DNA from: Roseovarius sp. SCSIO 43702
GTDB lineage: Bacteria; Pseudomonadota; Alphaproteobacteria; Rhodobacterales; Rhodobacteraceae
Reading direction: 5' to 3'
NCBI RefSeq assembly: GCF_019599045.1
Contig: NZ_CP080623.1
Location: 2,688,501 to 2,752,500, forward strand
Length of the DNA stretch: 64,000 bases
Position numbers and translations under genes: made by a program. Positions 1 to 8,378 of the stretch are shown here, one piece after another; positions within the stretch are counted from its first letter, which is position 1; every line of letters starts with the position of its first letter. Below the pieces are notes generated by a model. The model was not told where the DNA came from. It made no database searches and saw only the letters and a list, made by a program, of their open reading frames with translations.

Positions 1-10
1 GTATCTGACC

Positions 11-448
11 ATGAAACTACTCACGACAAGCGCACTTGCCCTCACCCTCGGCGTGACCGGAGCGATGGCACAGGATGCCCCGAGCTCGGACGAACTCGCC
101 GGGATGAAGGGCGACCTGATCCGCAGCCGCGACATCACCGACGCGGAAATCTACACCACGAATGCCGCGGATGACGAAGGCTGGGACGATGCGGACTATA
201 CCGCGGTCGATCCCGAGTGGAACCAGATCGGCGAGATCGAGGATCTGGTCCTGTCGAAGGACGGCAAGATGATCGGCATCGTGGCCGAGGTCGGCGGTTT
301 CCTCGACATCGGCGACAAGCATGTGGCCCTCTCGGTCGACGATGTGAAGCTCGTGCCGGTCGACGACAAGTCCTTCGTCTACGTCACGCGCTACAGCGAA
401 GAACAGCTCGAGGCGCTGCCAAGCGTCGACGAAGGTTTCTGGGACTGA
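11..448 (+). CDS. Exported PRC-barrel domain protein
   Basis: A 145-residue protein with a clear Sec signal peptide (MKLLTTSALALTLGVTGAMA, cleavage near residue 20). A single PRC-barrel-like domain spans about residues 65-130; the segment IVAEVGGFLDIGDKHVAL carries the GGFLxIGxKxVAL pattern typical of these domains. The protein is acidic and probably periplasmic. PRC-barrel domains are known as small binding modules, but no function can be assigned. The same domain type occurs twice in the larger protein at 60395-61429. The gene upstream lies outside the window, so operon membership is unknown. A strong hairpin follows the stop codon. Confidence 0.85.
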   Translation: MKLLTTSALALTLGVTGAMAQDAPSSDELAGMKGDLIRSRDITDAEIYTTNAADDEGWDDADYTAVDPEWNQIGEIEDLVLSKDGKMIGIVAEVGGFLDIGDKHVALSVDDVKLVPVDDKSFVYVTRYSEEQLEALPSVDEGFWD

Positions 449-471
449 TCCATCCGGTCCGCGGAAAAACA

Positions 472-501
472 AAGGGCGAGGTGATCCGTCACCTCGCCCT
501 T
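472..501. terminator. Bidirectional intrinsic terminator between the PRC-barrel gene and acpP
   Basis: A perfect 13-bp inverted repeat (472-484 with 489-501, loop TCCG). On the minus strand it is followed by a T-rich run (TTTGTTTTT), so it is best as the acpP terminator. On the plus strand the T-tract is weak. It lies between two convergent genes. Confidence 0.8.
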
Positions 502-547
502 ATTCCGTTCTGTGGCCCGCCTCGGAAAGAGGCCGGCCGGATCGCGC

Positions 548-781
548 TTATTGCGCTTCCTTGATGAACTTCACCGCATCGCCGAAGGTCTGGATGTTCT
601 CGGCCGCGTCGTCGGGAATCTCGATGCCGAACTCTTCCTCGAAGGCCATGACAAGCTCGACCGTGTCGAGGCTGTCGGCGCCCAGATCGTCGATGAACGA
701 GGCGTTTTCCGTGACCTTGTCCTCTTCGACGCCCAGATGTTCCACAACGATCTTCTTCACGCGCTCTGCGATATCGCTCAT
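548..781 (-). CDS. acpP: Acyl carrier protein
   Basis: A 77-residue acidic acyl carrier protein that carries growing acyl chains on 4'-phosphopantetheine during type II fatty acid synthesis in the cytoplasm. The attachment site is Ser37 in [18 protein letters not shown], the family hallmark. I chose the start at 781 (MSDIAERV) because it gives normal length and has AAAAGGAT just upstream; the frame remains open for 18 more codons, which would add a non-homologous tail. It lies downstream of fabD and fabG on the same strand but has its own likely promoter about 140 bases upstream. Confidence 0.97.
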   Translation of the reverse strand: MSDIAERVKKIVVEHLGVEEDKVTENASFIDDLGADSLDTVELVMAFEEEFGIEIPDDAAENIQTFGDAVKFIKEAQ

Positions 782-918
782 GCCAAAATCCTTTTCGTTT
801 CTTGGGCTCCTGGCCCGTTCGCCGGCCCGGCTCACTCCGGCTCCGGGGGTTTCATTTTGCCCAACGGGCAGAGTTCACGGCCCGGCCCGCAAGGGGCCGC
901 CCCGGCCAATCAGCGCCG

Positions 919-946
919 CCTATAGCATATGGCGGGCCGTTGGCAA
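919..946 (-). promoter_or_regulatory. Probable sigma-70 promoter of acpP
   Basis: Read on the minus strand, TTGCCA (941-946) and TATAGG (919-924) are separated by 16 bases, close to the -35/-10 consensus. They lie about 140 bases upstream of the acpP start, in the fabG-acpP gap. Sequence match only. Confidence 0.5.
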
Positions 947-1010
947 ACGGTTTGTCCAGAATGGGCATTCCCATCCGCAATGACAAGAGGCCGCGCCATG
1001 GGAAGGCGGG

Positions 1011-1748
1011 CTAGAGCATCGCCATCCCGCCGTTCACATGCAGTGTTGCGCCGGTGACATAACCTGCCTCGGAACTGGCCAGATAGAGCACGGCCGCGGC
1101 GATTTCCTCGGGCGTTCCCATGCGCGCGGCCGGGATCTTGTCGTTGATAGCGGCCTTCTGATCGTCGGTCAGCTTCTCGGTCATCGCCGTGGCGATGAAA
1201 CCGGGCGCCACGGCATTCGCGGTGATTCCACGGCTCGCCACCTCGTAGGCGATGGATTTGGTCATCCCCACCATCCCCGCCTTGGACGCGGCATAATTGG
1301 CCTGGCCGGGATTCCCGGTGGCGCCGACGATCGAGCTGATGTTGACGATCCGGCCCCAGCGGGCCTTCATCATCGGGCGCATCACGGCGCGACAAAGGCG
1401 CATCGTGCTGGTGAGGTTCACGTCGATCACCTGCTGCCATTCCTCGTCGGACATCCGCATGAAGATCTGGTCGCGCGTGATCCCCGCGTTGTTGACCAGG
1501 ATATCGAGCCCGCCCATCGCCTCGATCGCCTGTTTCGGCAGCGCGTTCACCGCCTCGGCATCGCCCAGGTCACAGGGCAGGACATGCGCGCGGTCGCCCA
1601 GCTCGGCGGCCAGCGCCTCGAGCGGACCCTCGCGCGTCCCGCTCAGCCCGACGCTCGCGCCCGCGCCATGCAGCGCCCTCGCGATGGCCCCGCCGATCCC
1701 GCCCGATGCGCCGGTCACGAGCGCGCTTTTCCCTGTCAAATCGAACAT
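1011..1748 (-). CDS. fabG: 3-oxoacyl-[acyl-carrier-protein] reductase
   Basis: A 245-residue short-chain dehydrogenase that makes the first reduction of fatty acid elongation, 3-ketoacyl-ACP to 3-hydroxyacyl-ACP with NADPH. The sequence shows the cofactor motif TGASGGIG (residues 12-19), NNAG (86-89), the catalytic serine in NISS (near 138) and YAASK with Tyr152 and Lys156. Length and C-terminus (VTGATLHVNGGMAML) are standard for FabG. It follows fabD by 29 bases, so the two are very likely co-transcribed, with acpP next on the same strand. This fabD-fabG-acpP order is the classic fatty acid synthesis cluster. Confidence 0.96.
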   Translation of the reverse strand: MFDLTGKSALVTGASGGIGGAIARALHGAGASVGLSGTREGPLEALAAELGDRAHVLPCDLGDAEAVNALPKQAIEAMGGLDILVNNAGITRDQIFMRMSDEEWQQVIDVNLTSTMRLCRAVMRPMMKARWGRIVNISSIVGATGNPGQANYAASKAGMVGMTKSIAYEVASRGITANAVAPGFIATAMTEKLTDDQKAAINDKIPAARMGTPEEIAAAVLYLASSEAGYVTGATLHVNGGMAML

Positions 1749-1777
1749 GCTGGCTTCCTTTCTGCCTCATCGCCGGA

Positions 1778-2722
1778 TCACCCGGCGTTCAACGCCTCGA
1801 CCGCGGCCTTCACGTCTTCGGGCGTGCCCACCGCGCGGCAGGTCGCCTCCCGCGAGATGCGCCGTATCATCCCGCTCAGCGCCTTGCCCGCCCCGATCTC
1901 CCAGAACTCCGTGACACCCTGCGTGGTCATGTATTCGACGGACTCGCGCCAGCGCACCGAGCCGGTCACCTGGCTCACGAGGAGCGAGCGTATCGTCGCC
2001 ACGTCCTCGACCTCCTTGGCGAAGACGTTGGCGATCAGCGGCACGCGCGGTGTCGCGATCTCCACGTCGTCAAGCGCCTCCGCCATCACCCGCGCGGCGG
2101 GCGCCATCAACTCGCAATGAAAAGGCGCGCTGACCGGCAGGAGCATCGCGCGCTTGGCGCCCTTTTCCTTGGCCAGATCCACGGCACGCTCGACCGCGGC
2201 CTTGTCACCCGAGACGACGACCTGGCCGGGATCGTTGTCATTGGCCGCCTGGCACACGTCCCGCCCGGCCGCCTCTGCCGCGATCTGGCGCACGGTGTCG
2301 AAATCGAGGCCGAGGATCGCCGCCATCGCGCCCGCGCCAACCGGCACGGCCTCCTGCATCGCGGTGCCGCGCGTCCTGAGAAGCCGCGCGGTATCGGCCA
2401 GGCTGATGGATCCGGCGGCGGCCAGCGCGGAATATTCACCCAGCGAGTGCCCTGCGACGAAGCTCGCGGCCTCGACGCTCACCCCCTCGGCCTCAAGCGC
2501 GGCCATCGCGGCGAGCGACGTGGCCATCAGCGCGGGCTGTGCGTTGCGCGTCAGGGTCAGTTCATCCTGCTCGCCCTCCCAGATCAGGGAGGACAGCTTT
2601 TCGCCTAGCGCCTCGTCCACCTCGTCGAAAACGGCGCGCGCCTGCGGGTAGGTATCGGCGAGGGCACGGCCCATCCCGATGGTCTGGGCGCCCTGGCCCG
2701 GAAATACGAATGCTCGGGTCAT
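1778..2722 (-). CDS. fabD: Malonyl-CoA:ACP transacylase
   Basis: A 314-residue cytoplasmic transferase that moves malonyl from CoA to ACP, supplying the extender unit for fatty acid synthesis. It has the N-terminal FPGQGAQ motif (residues 7-13), the nucleophile elbow GHSLGEYSA with Ser93, and the downstream APFHCELM segment containing the catalytic histidine. Length is normal. It is first in the fabD-fabG run. The 170-base gap upstream, shared with the divergent cytochrome b561 gene, should contain its promoter. Confidence 0.96.
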   Translation of the reverse strand: MTRAFVFPGQGAQTIGMGRALADTYPQARAVFDEVDEALGEKLSSLIWEGEQDELTLTRNAQPALMATSLAAMAALEAEGVSVEAASFVAGHSLGEYSALAAAGSISLADTARLLRTRGTAMQEAVPVGAGAMAAILGLDFDTVRQIAAEAAGRDVCQAANDNDPGQVVVSGDKAAVERAVDLAKEKGAKRAMLLPVSAPFHCELMAPAARVMAEALDDVEIATPRVPLIANVFAKEVEDVATIRSLLVSQVTGSVRWRESVEYMTTQGVTEFWEIGAGKALSGMIRRISREATCRAVGTPEDVKAAVEALNAG

Positions 2723-2891
2723 GCTCTGCGCCCCCTTCCCTATCTTCCCTGTTGTTGCATGCAGGCGTTACCGTGCCACGCGGAAGGGCGCAACGCAAAT
2801 GGCGGCGCAGAGCCGATGTGCGCGGGTGCGGATTGCCGGCGACCGCGTCGGTGCTAAGATCAAACGACACGCATCCGACCGGAGCCAACCC

Positions 2892-4121
2892 ATGCCCCTC
2901 GGCAACAGCCACACGACCTACGGATCCGTCACCAAGACCTTTCACTGGCTGACGGCGCTCCTGATCCTCACCAATCTCGGGCTCGGGATCTGGGCCACCA
3001 ACATCGCGCAAGCGATCGAGGCGCCCGACGTCGAGACGACCGACGCGACCGTGGCGCGAGCGACCTTCCTCTTTTCGCTGCACAAGACCATCGGCGTCAC
3101 CGTCTTCTTCGTCGCGCTCGCCCGCATCGCCTGGGCCATCGTGCAGCCGAAGCCGGGGCTTCTCAACGGCGACGATCCGCTCGAGGCACGCCTGGCCGAG
3201 ACCGCGCATTGGCTCCTCTACGGCTCGATCGTCCTTGTTCCACTCACCGGCTGGGTGCACCACGCGGCGGCGACGGGGTTCGCGCCGATCTGGTGGCCCT
3301 TCGGGCAAACGCTGCCCTTCGTGCCGAAGAGCGAATACGTCTCCGAGTTCGCCTCGACGCTGCACTATATCCTGCAATGGGTGCTGATCGGAACGATCGT
3401 CGCCCACGTCGCCGGCGCGTTCAAGCATCACCTGATCGACGGCGATGCCACGCTGCGGCGGATGCTGCCCGGGCATGGCGGCGCCGAACCCACGGCCCGG
3501 CAACCGGGCCATGTCCTGCCGGTGATCGCCGCGCTTGCCATCTGGGCCGCGGCGCTGGGCGGCGGGGTTTGGCTTGGCTGGTTTCCCGAGCGTCACGCGG
3601 GCGCCGCCACCGCCGCGTCAAGCAGCGCCGAGAGCGACTGGCAGGTGCAATCCGGCACGCTTGCCATCGAGGTCATGCAAATGGGCTCGGCCGTCGAGGG
3701 GCGGTTCTCGGACTGGAGCGCCGATATCACCTATGACGAGACACCGGACGCCGAGGGTCGCCACGGCGACGTCACGGTCACCATCGCCACCCCGTCCCTC
3801 ACCCTCGGTTCCGTCACCGAGCAGGCGATGGGCAGCACCTATCTCGCGGCCGAGACACATCCGACGGCACGCTACGAGGCGGACCTGGTGGACCGGGACG
3901 GCACGCTCATGGCGCTTGGCACGCTTACCATCAAGGAACAGGAACAGCCGCTCGACTTTCCCGTCCAACTCGAGATCGACGGCGACACCGCACGCGCCTC
4001 CGGCACCGCGGTGGTCGACCGGCGCAGTTTCGATATCGGCGGGAGCGTGAACGATCCCTCATCGCTCGGCTTCGACGTCACGATCCGCTTCGAACTCACC
4101 GCGACGCGGGCCACCGAATGA
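2892..4121 (+). CDS. Cytochrome b561-YceI fusion protein
   Basis: A 409-residue fusion. Residues 1 to about 185 form a four-helix cytochrome b561 domain with candidate haem-ligand histidines (FHWLTALL, LHKTIG, LHYILQW, HVAGAFKHH). A further membrane helix follows near residues 200-225, and residues 235-409 form a YceI-like lipocalin domain, a family that binds polyisoprenoid-type lipids. The arrangement suggests a membrane haem protein holding a periplasmic lipid or quinone-binding module. I chose the ATG at 2892 (MPLGNSHTTYG) because the first helix begins soon after; the open frame upstream is not protein-like. A strong terminator follows. A separate YceI gene converges on it. Confidence 0.9.
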   Translation: MPLGNSHTTYGSVTKTFHWLTALLILTNLGLGIWATNIAQAIEAPDVETTDATVARATFLFSLHKTIGVTVFFVALARIAWAIVQPKPGLLNGDDPLEARLAETAHWLLYGSIVLVPLTGWVHHAAATGFAPIWWPFGQTLPFVPKSEYVSEFASTLHYILQWVLIGTIVAHVAGAFKHHLIDGDATLRRMLPGHGGAEPTARQPGHVLPVIAALAIWAAALGGGVWLGWFPERHAGAATAASSSAESDWQVQSGTLAIEVMQMGSAVEGRFSDWSADITYDETPDAEGRHGDVTVTIATPSLTLGSVTEQAMGSTYLAAETHPTARYEADLVDRDGTLMALGTLTIKEQEQPLDFPVQLEIDGDTARASGTAVVDRRSFDIGGSVNDPSSLGFDVTIRFELTATRATE

Positions 4122-4124
4122 AAA

Positions 4125-4150
4125 AGGGCCGCCCGTCACGGGGCGGCCCT
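4125..4150. terminator. Terminator between the b561-YceI fusion and yceI
   Basis: Perfect 10-bp stem AGGGCCGCCC/GGGCGGCCCT (4125-4134 and 4141-4150) with a 6-base loop. The A-run before it gives a T-run when read on the minus strand. It lies between two convergent genes and probably serves both. Confidence 0.75.
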
Positions 4151-4172
4151 GAAACTCCGGTCTCGGACCCGA

Positions 4173-4751
4173 TCACTCGGCCTTCTGCGCCTCGATCGAG
4201 ATCGTGACATCGAGCTCATCGCCGACGTTGGGCGCGAACTTGCCCGCGCCGAAATCGGACCGCTTGATCGTCGTCGTCGCCTCGAACCCGAGCGTCTCCT
4301 TGCCGTTCATCGGATGCTCCGCCACCTTGTTGAGCTTCGCATCCAGCGTCACCGGCTTCGTCTCGCCGTTGATGGTCAGATCGCCCATGATCTTGGCCGT
4401 GTCATCGCCCGTCACCTCGATTCCGGTCGACGTGAAGCTCACCATGTCGCCCTCCGCAGTGCCGAGGAAGTCCTCGGACATCATGTGCTGGAACCGCTCT
4501 TCCCAACCCGTGTAGAGCTTGTTGGTCGGGATCGACACCGAGACGGACGAGCTCGCCGGGTCCTCCGCATCGAACATGATCTCGCCTTCGAAGCCCGAGA
4601 AGGCGTTGTAGGTCTTGGAAAATCCGAGGTGGTCGTAGGTGAACATCACCTGGCTGTGCGCGGGATCGAGCATGTACTTCTCTGGCGCGGCCAAGGCCGC
4701 CCCGGCGCCAAGAACAAGGGTCGCTGCGGTCGCAAAAACGATGGATTTCAT
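4173..4751 (-). CDS. Periplasmic YceI family protein
   Basis: A 192-residue YceI-like protein with a signal peptide (MKSIVFATAATLVLGAGAALA). The mature part starts with the family signature YMLDPAHSQVMFTYDHLGFS, and has the usual DLTINGETKPVTLDAKL strand and the TTIKRSDFG motif. Members are periplasmic lipocalin-fold proteins that bind isoprenoid-like lipids. The start at 4751 is supported by the signal peptide and GGGAGAT just upstream; an extra in-frame ATG 60 bases upstream would bury the signal peptide. It faces the b561-YceI fusion, suggesting a functional pair. Confidence 0.93.
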   Translation of the reverse strand: MKSIVFATAATLVLGAGAALAAPEKYMLDPAHSQVMFTYDHLGFSKTYNAFSGFEGEIMFDAEDPASSSVSVSIPTNKLYTGWEERFQHMMSEDFLGTAEGDMVSFTSTGIEVTGDDTAKIMGDLTINGETKPVTLDAKLNKVAEHPMNGKETLGFEATTTIKRSDFGAGKFAPNVGDELDVTISIEAQKAE

Positions 4752-4867
4752 TCCCAATCTCCCGAAAATAGGTTTTCTTATGGAAGGGAGTGTAACCCGG
4801 TTCGACCACACGGCAATCCCGCAGGGCTCAACAGACCCTGTGTGTGGGCAAACATCCGCGCGTGATG

Positions 4868-5365
4868 TCAGCCGAGGTCGAAGGCGTCCTTGAGGGCGCG
4901 TGCCATCTGCGGATCGGCCACGGGCAGCGACAGGACCCGGCGTCCCGCCCCGTCATGCGCCGTCATCCAGCCGTCGCGCAGCACGACTTCCCGGAGCGCG
5001 TCGAAATCATGCGCGATCTCGGCCCGGACGTGGCCGGCCCGGTCGAATTCGATCATCGTGACGCGGCGGGCCTCTGGATCGATGCGGATCTCGGGAAGGG
5101 CATTGCGGCGCCCGGCGTTCAGACCGTAGATCGCGGCGACCCCGAAGCCGACCGAGAACGCGGCCCGGATCACGTGGACGATGACGTCGCCTGTCTCGAC
5201 CGGCATCATCCAGACGCCCAGGGCCGCGAGGATCGCGACAGCCGCGATGAACCGCCAGCCCAGCGAGGTCAGGAAGGCAGAGCCGCTCCCGGTCTCGGCA
5301 AGCCTGATCTCGGGCATCTGCGGCAGGGCGCGGTCGGGCATGATCGTGTCGGGTAGGGATGTCAT
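4868..5365 (-). CDS. Hypothetical membrane protein
   Basis: A 165-residue protein without a family I recognise. Two hydrophobic helices (about residues 36-52 and 60-80) are followed by a soluble C-terminal part of about 85 residues. That part contains strand-like segments IRIDPEARRVTMIEFD and HDFDALREVVLRDGW, which look like a small beta-rich domain similar to bacterial PH-like folds (inference). The start at 5365 has GAGGAGACC immediately upstream, better than the ATG 36 bases further out. It is transcribed divergently from rpsF. Confidence 0.75.
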   Translation of the reverse strand: MTSLPDTIMPDRALPQMPEIRLAETGSGSAFLTSLGWRFIAAVAILAALGVWMMPVETGDVIVHVIRAAFSVGFGVAAIYGLNAGRRNALPEIRIDPEARRVTMIEFDRAGHVRAEIAHDFDALREVVLRDGWMTAHDGAGRRVLSLPVADPQMARALKDAFDLG

Positions 5366-5469
5366 CGGGGTCTCCTCGTCTGTTGCGTTAACCTTGACCA
5401 CCGATTGCGACGCGATTGCGGCGGCAGGCGGGCGTTAATCGGACACCTGCTCGGCACCGGCCCTCCCCC

Positions 5470-5498
5470 TTGTGCGCAGGCGCGATCCGGGGTATGTG
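5470..5498 (+). promoter_or_regulatory. Possible promoter of the rpsF-rpsR-rplI operon
   Basis: TTGTGC (5470-5475) and TATGTG (5493-5498) with 17-base spacing lie about 110 bases upstream of rpsF. The implied leader contains CCGCAGCCGGGTTTACCGCG, which could pair into a small hairpin. Consensus match is moderate. Confidence 0.4.
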
Positions 5499-5608
5499 CC
5501 CGCGTCCGGCTGCAGAGTTTTTGAACCGCGCAGTCTCTCGTGGATGGGCCGCAGCCGGGTTTACCGCGTCCATCCTTTGAAATGCGCCTTGATAGAAATG
5601 GAGTTTCC

Positions 5609-5965
5609 ATGCCGCTTTACGAGCATGTGTTCATCTCGCGCCAGGACCTGTCGAACACGCAGGCCGAGGGCCTCGTCGAACATTTCGGCGGAGTCGTGAC
5701 CGACAACGGTGGCAAGGTCGTCGATACCGAGTACTGGGGTGTCAAGACGATGGCCTACAAGATCAACAAGAACCGCAAGGGCCACTATGCCTTCATGCGC
5801 ACCGACGCACCGGCCGAAGCCGTGCAGGAGATGGAGCGCCTGATGCGCCTGCATGACGACGTCATGCGCGTGCTGACCATCAAGGTCGACGAGCACGAGG
5901 AAGGCCCCTCGATCCAGATGCAGAAACGCGACGAACGTGGCGACCGCCGCGAACGCCGCCCGTAA
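5609..5965 (+). CDS. rpsF: 30S ribosomal protein S6
   Basis: A 118-residue S6 protein that pairs with S18 on the small-subunit platform. The start [15 protein letters not shown], the [21 protein letters not shown] core and a charged basic C-terminus ([14 protein letters not shown]) are standard. The ATG at 5609 has GGAG seven bases upstream; the frame is open for 23 upstream codons that do not resemble S6. It is the first gene of the rpsF-rpsR-rplI operon. Confidence 0.97.
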   Translation: MPLYEHVFISRQDLSNTQAEGLVEHFGGVVTDNGGKVVDTEYWGVKTMAYKINKNRKGHYAFMRTDAPAEAVQEMERLMRLHDDVMRVLTIKVDEHEEGPSIQMQKRDERGDRRERRP

Positions 5966-5982
5966 GGCAAGGAGACGAACCC

Positions 5983-6210
5983 ATGGCTGCAAAACCGTTT
6001 TTCCGCCGTCGCAAGGTCTGCCCCTTCTCGGGCGAGAACGCGCCCAAGATCGACTACAAGGACACCAAGCTCCTGCAACGCTACATTTCCGAGCGTGGCA
6101 AGATCGTGCCCTCGCGCATCACCGCCGTCTCGGGCAAGAAGCAGCGTGAACTGGCCCGCGCCATCAAGCGCGCCCGCTTCCTCGCCCTGCTGCCCTACGC
6201 CGTGAAGTAA
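5983..6210 (+). CDS. rpsR: 30S ribosomal protein S18
   Basis: A 75-residue basic S18 protein. The motif [22 protein letters not shown] near the N-terminus and [20 protein letters not shown] in the C-terminal half are the conserved family blocks. It lies 17 bases downstream of rpsF with a good ribosome binding site (AAGGAGACG) and 10 bases before rplI, so it is translated from the same transcript. S18 assembles with S6 in the ribosome, which explains the gene order. Confidence 0.97.
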   Translation: MAAKPFFRRRKVCPFSGENAPKIDYKDTKLLQRYISERGKIVPSRITAVSGKKQRELARAIKRARFLALLPYAVK

Positions 6211-6220
6211 GGAGAGAGAC

Positions 6221-6865
6221 ATGCAAGTTATCCTTCTCGAACGCGTGGCCAAGCTGGGCCAGATGGGCGAAGTCGTCGACGTCAAGCCCGGCTATGCCCG
6301 CAACTACCTCCTGCTTCAGGGCAAGGCGCTCACCGCCTCGAAAGAGAACATCGCCGCCTTCGAGGACCAGAAGGCACAGCTCGAGGCGCGCAACCTCGAG
6401 ACCAGGAAAGAGGCCGAGAAGATGGCCGCCGATCTCGATGGCAAGCAGTTCGTCGTGATTCGCCAGGCCGCCGATTCCGGCGCGCTCTACGGGTCTGTCA
6501 CCACGCGCGACGCCGCGCAGACCGCCACCGACGAGGGCTTCTCGCTCGATCGCAAGCAGGTACTCATCAAGCAGCCCATCAAGTATCTGGGCCTGCATGA
6601 CGTCCACGTGACGCTGCACCCCGAGGTCGAGGCCACGATCACGCTCAACGTCGCCCGCTCGCCCGAGGAGGCCGAGCTTCAGGCGTCGGGCAAGTCGATC
6701 CAGGAAGCGGCAGCCGAAGAAGAAGCCGCGGCCGATTACGAGATCGCCGAGCTCTTCGAGGATATCGGCTCCGCCGCCTCCGACGACCAGGACCTCGCGG
6801 AAACGGTCGAGGAAGTCCTGCCCGAGACGGAAGGCGACGACGAGGACGACAGCTCGAAAGGCTGA
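6221..6865 (+). CDS. rplI: 50S ribosomal protein L9
   Basis: A 214-residue L9 protein. The N-terminal domain has the signature [16 protein letters not shown] (about residues 22-37), followed by the long connecting helix and the C-terminal rRNA-binding domain ending near residue 150. The remaining 60 or so residues are a strongly acidic extension ([18 protein letters not shown], ending [11 protein letters not shown]) absent from E. coli L9 but, from memory, common in Rhodobacterales. It is the last gene of the operon and is followed by an intrinsic terminator. Confidence 0.96.
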   Translation: MQVILLERVAKLGQMGEVVDVKPGYARNYLLLQGKALTASKENIAAFEDQKAQLEARNLETRKEAEKMAADLDGKQFVVIRQAADSGALYGSVTTRDAAQTATDEGFSLDRKQVLIKQPIKYLGLHDVHVTLHPEVEATITLNVARSPEEAELQASGKSIQEAAAEEEAAADYEIAELFEDIGSAASDDQDLAETVEEVLPETEGDDEDDSSKG

Positions 6866-6886
6866 TCCCCCTCGACACCGGACATG

Positions 6887-6916
6887 AAAGGCCGCGCATT
6901 TCCTGCGCGGCCTTTT
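6887..6916 (+). terminator. Intrinsic terminator of rpsF-rpsR-rplI
   Basis: A 12-bp stem AAAGGCCGCGCA/TGCGCGGCCTTT (6887-6898 and 6904-6915), five-base loop, followed by T. It lies 22 bases after the rplI stop codon. Confidence 0.85.
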
Positions 6917-7019
6917 ACGTGCGGCCCCACTTTCACGTTCCCCCGCGGCTCATGTCGGGGGCTTCACCCCCGCCCTCGCGCCGGATATGGTCACGCGAGC
7001 TTTCGAAAGGGCATATGTC

Positions 7020-8279
7020 ATGAAAGTTGTCGTCATGGGCGCCGGTGTCATCGGCGTCACAACAGCCTACTATCTCGCCAAACATGGTGCCGACGTGGTC
7101 GTGATCGACCGCCAGACCGGGCCGGGCCTCGAAACGAGCTATGCCAATGCGGGGCAGCTCAGCTATGGCATGACCTCGCCCTGGGCCGCGCCCGGCATCC
7201 CGATGAAGGCCGTCAGGTGGATGTTCATGAAGCGCCGCCCGCTCTTCATCTGGCCGCTCATCAGCCCGACCATGTGGAAGTGGTGCGTGCAGATGGTGCG
7301 CAACTGCAACGAGGAAAGCTACAAGGTGAACAAGGGCCGCATGGTCCGCGTCTCGAGCTACTCGCGCGACGTGATGCCCGATCTCATCGCCGAGACGGGC
7401 ATCGAGTATGACGGCCGCGCGCAGGGCACGCTTCAGCTTTTCCGCACCGAGAAACAGGTCAAGGCATCGAAGGCCGACCAGGAGATCCTTGCGGAGTACG
7501 ATTCGCCCTACGAGGTGCTGGACCGCGACGGGTGCATCGCCGCCGAACCCGCGCTGGCACATGTGCGCGAGAAATTCGTCGGCGGGTTGCGCCTCACTGC
7601 GGATCGCACCGGCGATTGCCGCATGTTTACCATCGCGCTGACCGAGAAATGCGTCGAGATGGGCGTCGAATTCCAGTATGGACAGACGATCAGGTCCATC
7701 GCGACCGAGGGCGACCGGATCACCGGCGTGGATACCGAAATCGCGGGACGGATCACCGGTGACGCCTACGTCTGCGCGATGGGAAGCTACGCGGTGCGCG
7801 TGCTCAATCCCATCGGGATCAAGCTTCCCGTCTATCCGGTCAAGGGCTATTCGGTGACGCTTCCCGTCGTCGATGACGCGGGCGCGCCGCAATCGACCGT
7901 CATGGACGAAACGCACAAGGTCGCGATCACGCGCCTGGGCGACCGCATCCGCGTCGCGGGCCAAGCCGAGATCGCGGGCTATTCCAACCGCCTCGGGCCG
8001 CACGCGACAGATACCGTCAAGCACGTCATCGGCGATCTTTTCCCCAAGGGCGGCGACCTCTCGCGCGCCGAGGGCTGGACGGGCCTGCGCCCGATGACGC
8101 CCGACGGAACACCGGTGCTGGGACCGTCGCGTTACGAGAACCTCTTTCTCAACACCGGGCATGGCACGCTGGGCTGGACCATGGCCTGCGGCTCGGGCCG
8201 CGCGGTTGCGGATGTCGTGCTGGGCCGGACGCCGGAAATCTCGTTCGAGGGGCTGACCGCCGCGCGTTACCAACGCTAG
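7020..8279 (+). CDS. dadA: D-amino acid dehydrogenase
   Basis: A 419-residue FAD-dependent oxidoreductase of the DadA/DAO family. It oxidatively deaminates D-amino acids and passes electrons to the respiratory chain. The sequence shows the FAD dinucleotide motif VMGAGVIGVTTAYYLA at the N-terminus, the Glu ending the second strand (VVVIDRQ, with Asp here), the family block TSYANAGQLSYGMTSPWAAP, and the C-terminal GWTGLRPMTPDGTPVLGP and NTGHGTLGWTMACGSG. I chose the ATG at 7020 because it is immediately before the Rossmann strand and has AAAGG nine bases upstream. No racemase gene is adjacent, so it stands alone. Confidence 0.93.
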   Translation: MKVVVMGAGVIGVTTAYYLAKHGADVVVIDRQTGPGLETSYANAGQLSYGMTSPWAAPGIPMKAVRWMFMKRRPLFIWPLISPTMWKWCVQMVRNCNEESYKVNKGRMVRVSSYSRDVMPDLIAETGIEYDGRAQGTLQLFRTEKQVKASKADQEILAEYDSPYEVLDRDGCIAAEPALAHVREKFVGGLRLTADRTGDCRMFTIALTEKCVEMGVEFQYGQTIRSIATEGDRITGVDTEIAGRITGDAYVCAMGSYAVRVLNPIGIKLPVYPVKGYSVTLPVVDDAGAPQSTVMDETHKVAITRLGDRIRVAGQAEIAGYSNRLGPHATDTVKHVIGDLFPKGGDLSRAEGWTGLRPMTPDGTPVLGPSRYENLFLNTGHGTLGWTMACGSGRAVADVVLGRTPEISFEGLTAARYQR

Positions 8280-8317
8280 GCGGCGACGCGGGGGCGGGGC
8301 ATACCGGCCCCGCTCGC

Positions 8318-8375
8318 GCACCGACACGATACCGACGTGGATACCGACGTAGATACCGACGTGCGAAAATCGCCC
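8318..8375 (+). repeat. Copy 1 of a dispersed 12-bp-unit tandem repeat
   Basis: Structure: GCACCGAC leader (8318-8325), then three 12-bp units, ATACCGACGTGG (8329-8340), ATACCGACGTAG (8341-8352) and ATACCGACGTGC (8353-8364), then GAAAATCGCCC (8365-8375). It lies between the convergent dadA and GapR genes. The same leader-three units-AAAAT layout recurs inverted at 25161-25217. Confidence 0.85.
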
Positions 8376-8378
8376 GGT

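Noticed and set aside
6956..6972. CGGGGGCTTCACCCCCG hairpin upstream of dadA, considered as a regulatory element.
   Set aside because: Short, GC-rich stems of this kind arise often in such genomes, and nothing else supports a function.
8318..8375. The 12-bp repeats considered as a CRISPR array or as a coding Asp-Thr-Asp-Val repeat.
   Set aside because: Units are contiguous without spacers, and the frames that translate them are not protein-like on either side.
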